Below, in pieces: positions 5,096-5,734 of a DNA stretch of 5,734 nt. The notes beneath the pieces were generated by a model. That model saw only the letters and a list, made by a program, of their open reading frames with translations, had not been told where the DNA came from and did not search any database. Made by a program: the position numbers and the translations under genes. How positions within the stretch are numbered: position 1 is the first letter of the stretch; each line of letters begins with the position of its first letter. The stretch is from positions 1 through 5,734 of the forward strand of contig JAHEGF010000218.1 in the NCBI GenBank assembly GCA_024645155.1, given 5' to 3'. This DNA comes from Phyllobacteriaceae bacterium (GTDB lineage Bacteria > Pseudomonadota > Alphaproteobacteria > Rhizobiales > Rhizobiaceae).

Positions 5096-5734
5096 CTAGC
5101 TTGAGGTCCCGGGCGGCACCGGCTTGCCGCTATCAAGGAGCGAAACCGTCCGTCCCGATTGCGATGCTTCGAACACCGCCACTGTTGCCGCAAGTGAACG
5201 GGCCGCGTCGGCCACTGTCACAAGCGGTTCGGCTTCGCCGCTGACAACAGCGCAGAAATGGGCAATCTGGGCCATGTAGGGGTCGCCGGTTTGCGACTGC
5301 ACGGCACCGGCTTTCAACGGCGTGCCCCAGTCGCAACGCTCGCCGTCGGGCGTCCACAGGACAAGGTTGGGAAATTCGAGGGAGCCACCGGTTCCGATAA
5401 ACCGCACCGCGTTTTGCCCGGATTTTGCAATGGCGCGGTTCTCGCCGGTCGCCTGCTCCCACCCCCAGGGCGAAAAGGCCTGGTCGGACAGGATGAATGT
5501 ACCCAATGCCCCGCTTTCAAAGCGCAGCGTGATTGCCGCAACGTCTTCCTTGGCAAATCCCTGGACGTGATTTGACGTCTGCCCGCCAACAGCCGAGATT
5601 TCGCCGCAGATGACCCGCAGGGTGTCGATCTCGTGAATGAGATTGGTTAGCACCGGCCCCGCGGCCCGGCGTTTTCGCCATGCCGGTTTATAATAGTCAT
5701 CCGGTTTTCTGGTCGTCCATTGTCCCGTGACCGC
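5096..5734 (-). CDS. Gfo/Idh/MocA-family NAD(P)-dependent oxidoreductase, C-terminal part (gene runs off the window)
   Basis: The - strand frame is open from the window edge at 5734 to a TAG stop at 5098-5096, giving 212 residues of what is normally a 330-390 residue enzyme. The first residues in view (TGQWTTRKPDDYYKPAWRK) followed by GPVLTNLIHEIDTLR are the typical entry into the C-terminal alpha/beta domain of this family; the HEID segment carries the conserved His and Asp near the active site. Next come a glycine-rich beta-sheet part (GTFILSDQ, FIGTGGSLEFP) and the closing helix VTVADAARSLAATVAVFEASQSGRTVSL, very typical of the family C-terminus. Members oxidise or reduce sugars, inositols and related polyols with NAD(P); the substrate cannot be told without the N-terminal Rossmann domain and neighbours. 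The GTG at 5653 is internal, since homology clearly continues upstream of it. Confidence 0.92.
   Translation of the reverse strand, partial: AVTGQWTTRKPDDYYKPAWRKRRAAGPVLTNLIHEIDTLRVICGEISAVGGQTSNHVQGFAKEDVAAITLRFESGALGTFILSDQAFSPWGWEQATGENRAIAKSGQNAVRFIGTGGSLEFPNLVLWTPDGERCDWGTPLKAGAVQSQTGDPYMAQIAHFCAVVSGEAEPLVTVADAARSLAATVAVFEASQSGRTVSLLDSGKPVPPGTSS

Noticed and set aside
5072..5099. tRNA-like fragment (GGTTCGACTCC on the - strand) suggesting an att site
   Set aside because: The T-arm stem does not pair properly beyond three bases and no acceptor stem or CCA follows; better explained as the inverted repeat after the stop codon.
3301..5116. Similar 21-base stretches at 3301-3321 and 5096-5116 (17 of 21 identical), both reading PPGTSS-stop on the - strand
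   Set aside because: A rough estimate says a 17/21 match is expected a few times by chance in a window this size, and the longest exact run is only eight bases. A repeat search in the whole genome would settle it.
1..5734. CRISPR array, insertion sequence, toxin-antitoxin or defence system
   Set aside because: No regularly spaced direct repeats, transposase motifs, paired small genes or nuclease/ATPase modules were seen on either strand.

Overview
The window looks like a chromosomal segment from an alphaproteobacterium, probably of the Hyphomicrobiales (Rhizobiales) type. This rests on moderately high GC, strong GGAGG-type ribosome sites, the tRNA-Arg(CCT) with encoded CCA, and protein families common in that group (HipO-like M20 amidohydrolase, SAF-domain oxidoreductase of the COG4091 kind, DUF4389-like membrane protein, membrane-bound class III cyclase). 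The genus cannot be fixed from the sequence alone.

Left half, all on the + strand: the window opens inside an M20D amidohydrolase gene that has lost about 50 N-terminal codons to the window edge (1-1044). A single tRNA-Arg gene reading AGG codons follows (1105-1181), with a plausible promoter just upstream. Next is a full-length NAD(P)-dependent oxidoreductase with an N-terminal Rossmann fold and a C-terminal SAF domain (1325-2686). After a 126-nt gap comes a small membrane protein with a DUF4389-like core and a long Ala/Pro/Lys tail (2813-3298).

Middle: 3299-3600 is a non-coding gap between convergent genes. It holds several stem-loops but no classical U-tract terminator.

Right half, all on the - strand: a six-TM class III adenylate cyclase with every catalytic residue present (4845-3601), in DNA visibly less GC-rich than its neighbours. 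A 250-nt intergenic region follows with a candidate promoter and two inverted repeats. The window ends in the C-terminal two thirds or so of a Gfo/Idh/MocA-family sugar-type oxidoreductase (5734-5096), which runs off the edge.

The genes do not form one obvious pathway. The tRNA separates the amidohydrolase from the SAF oxidoreductase, and the cyclase stands alone with its own promoter-like sequence. I see no insertion sequence, CRISPR array, integrase, toxin-antitoxin pair or defence locus, and no clear evidence of a new multi-gene system. The most interesting items are the uncharacterised SAF oxidoreductase (a relative of the DXR-like enzyme DRL), the membrane protein with a histone-H1-like tail, and the compositionally distinct cyclase.
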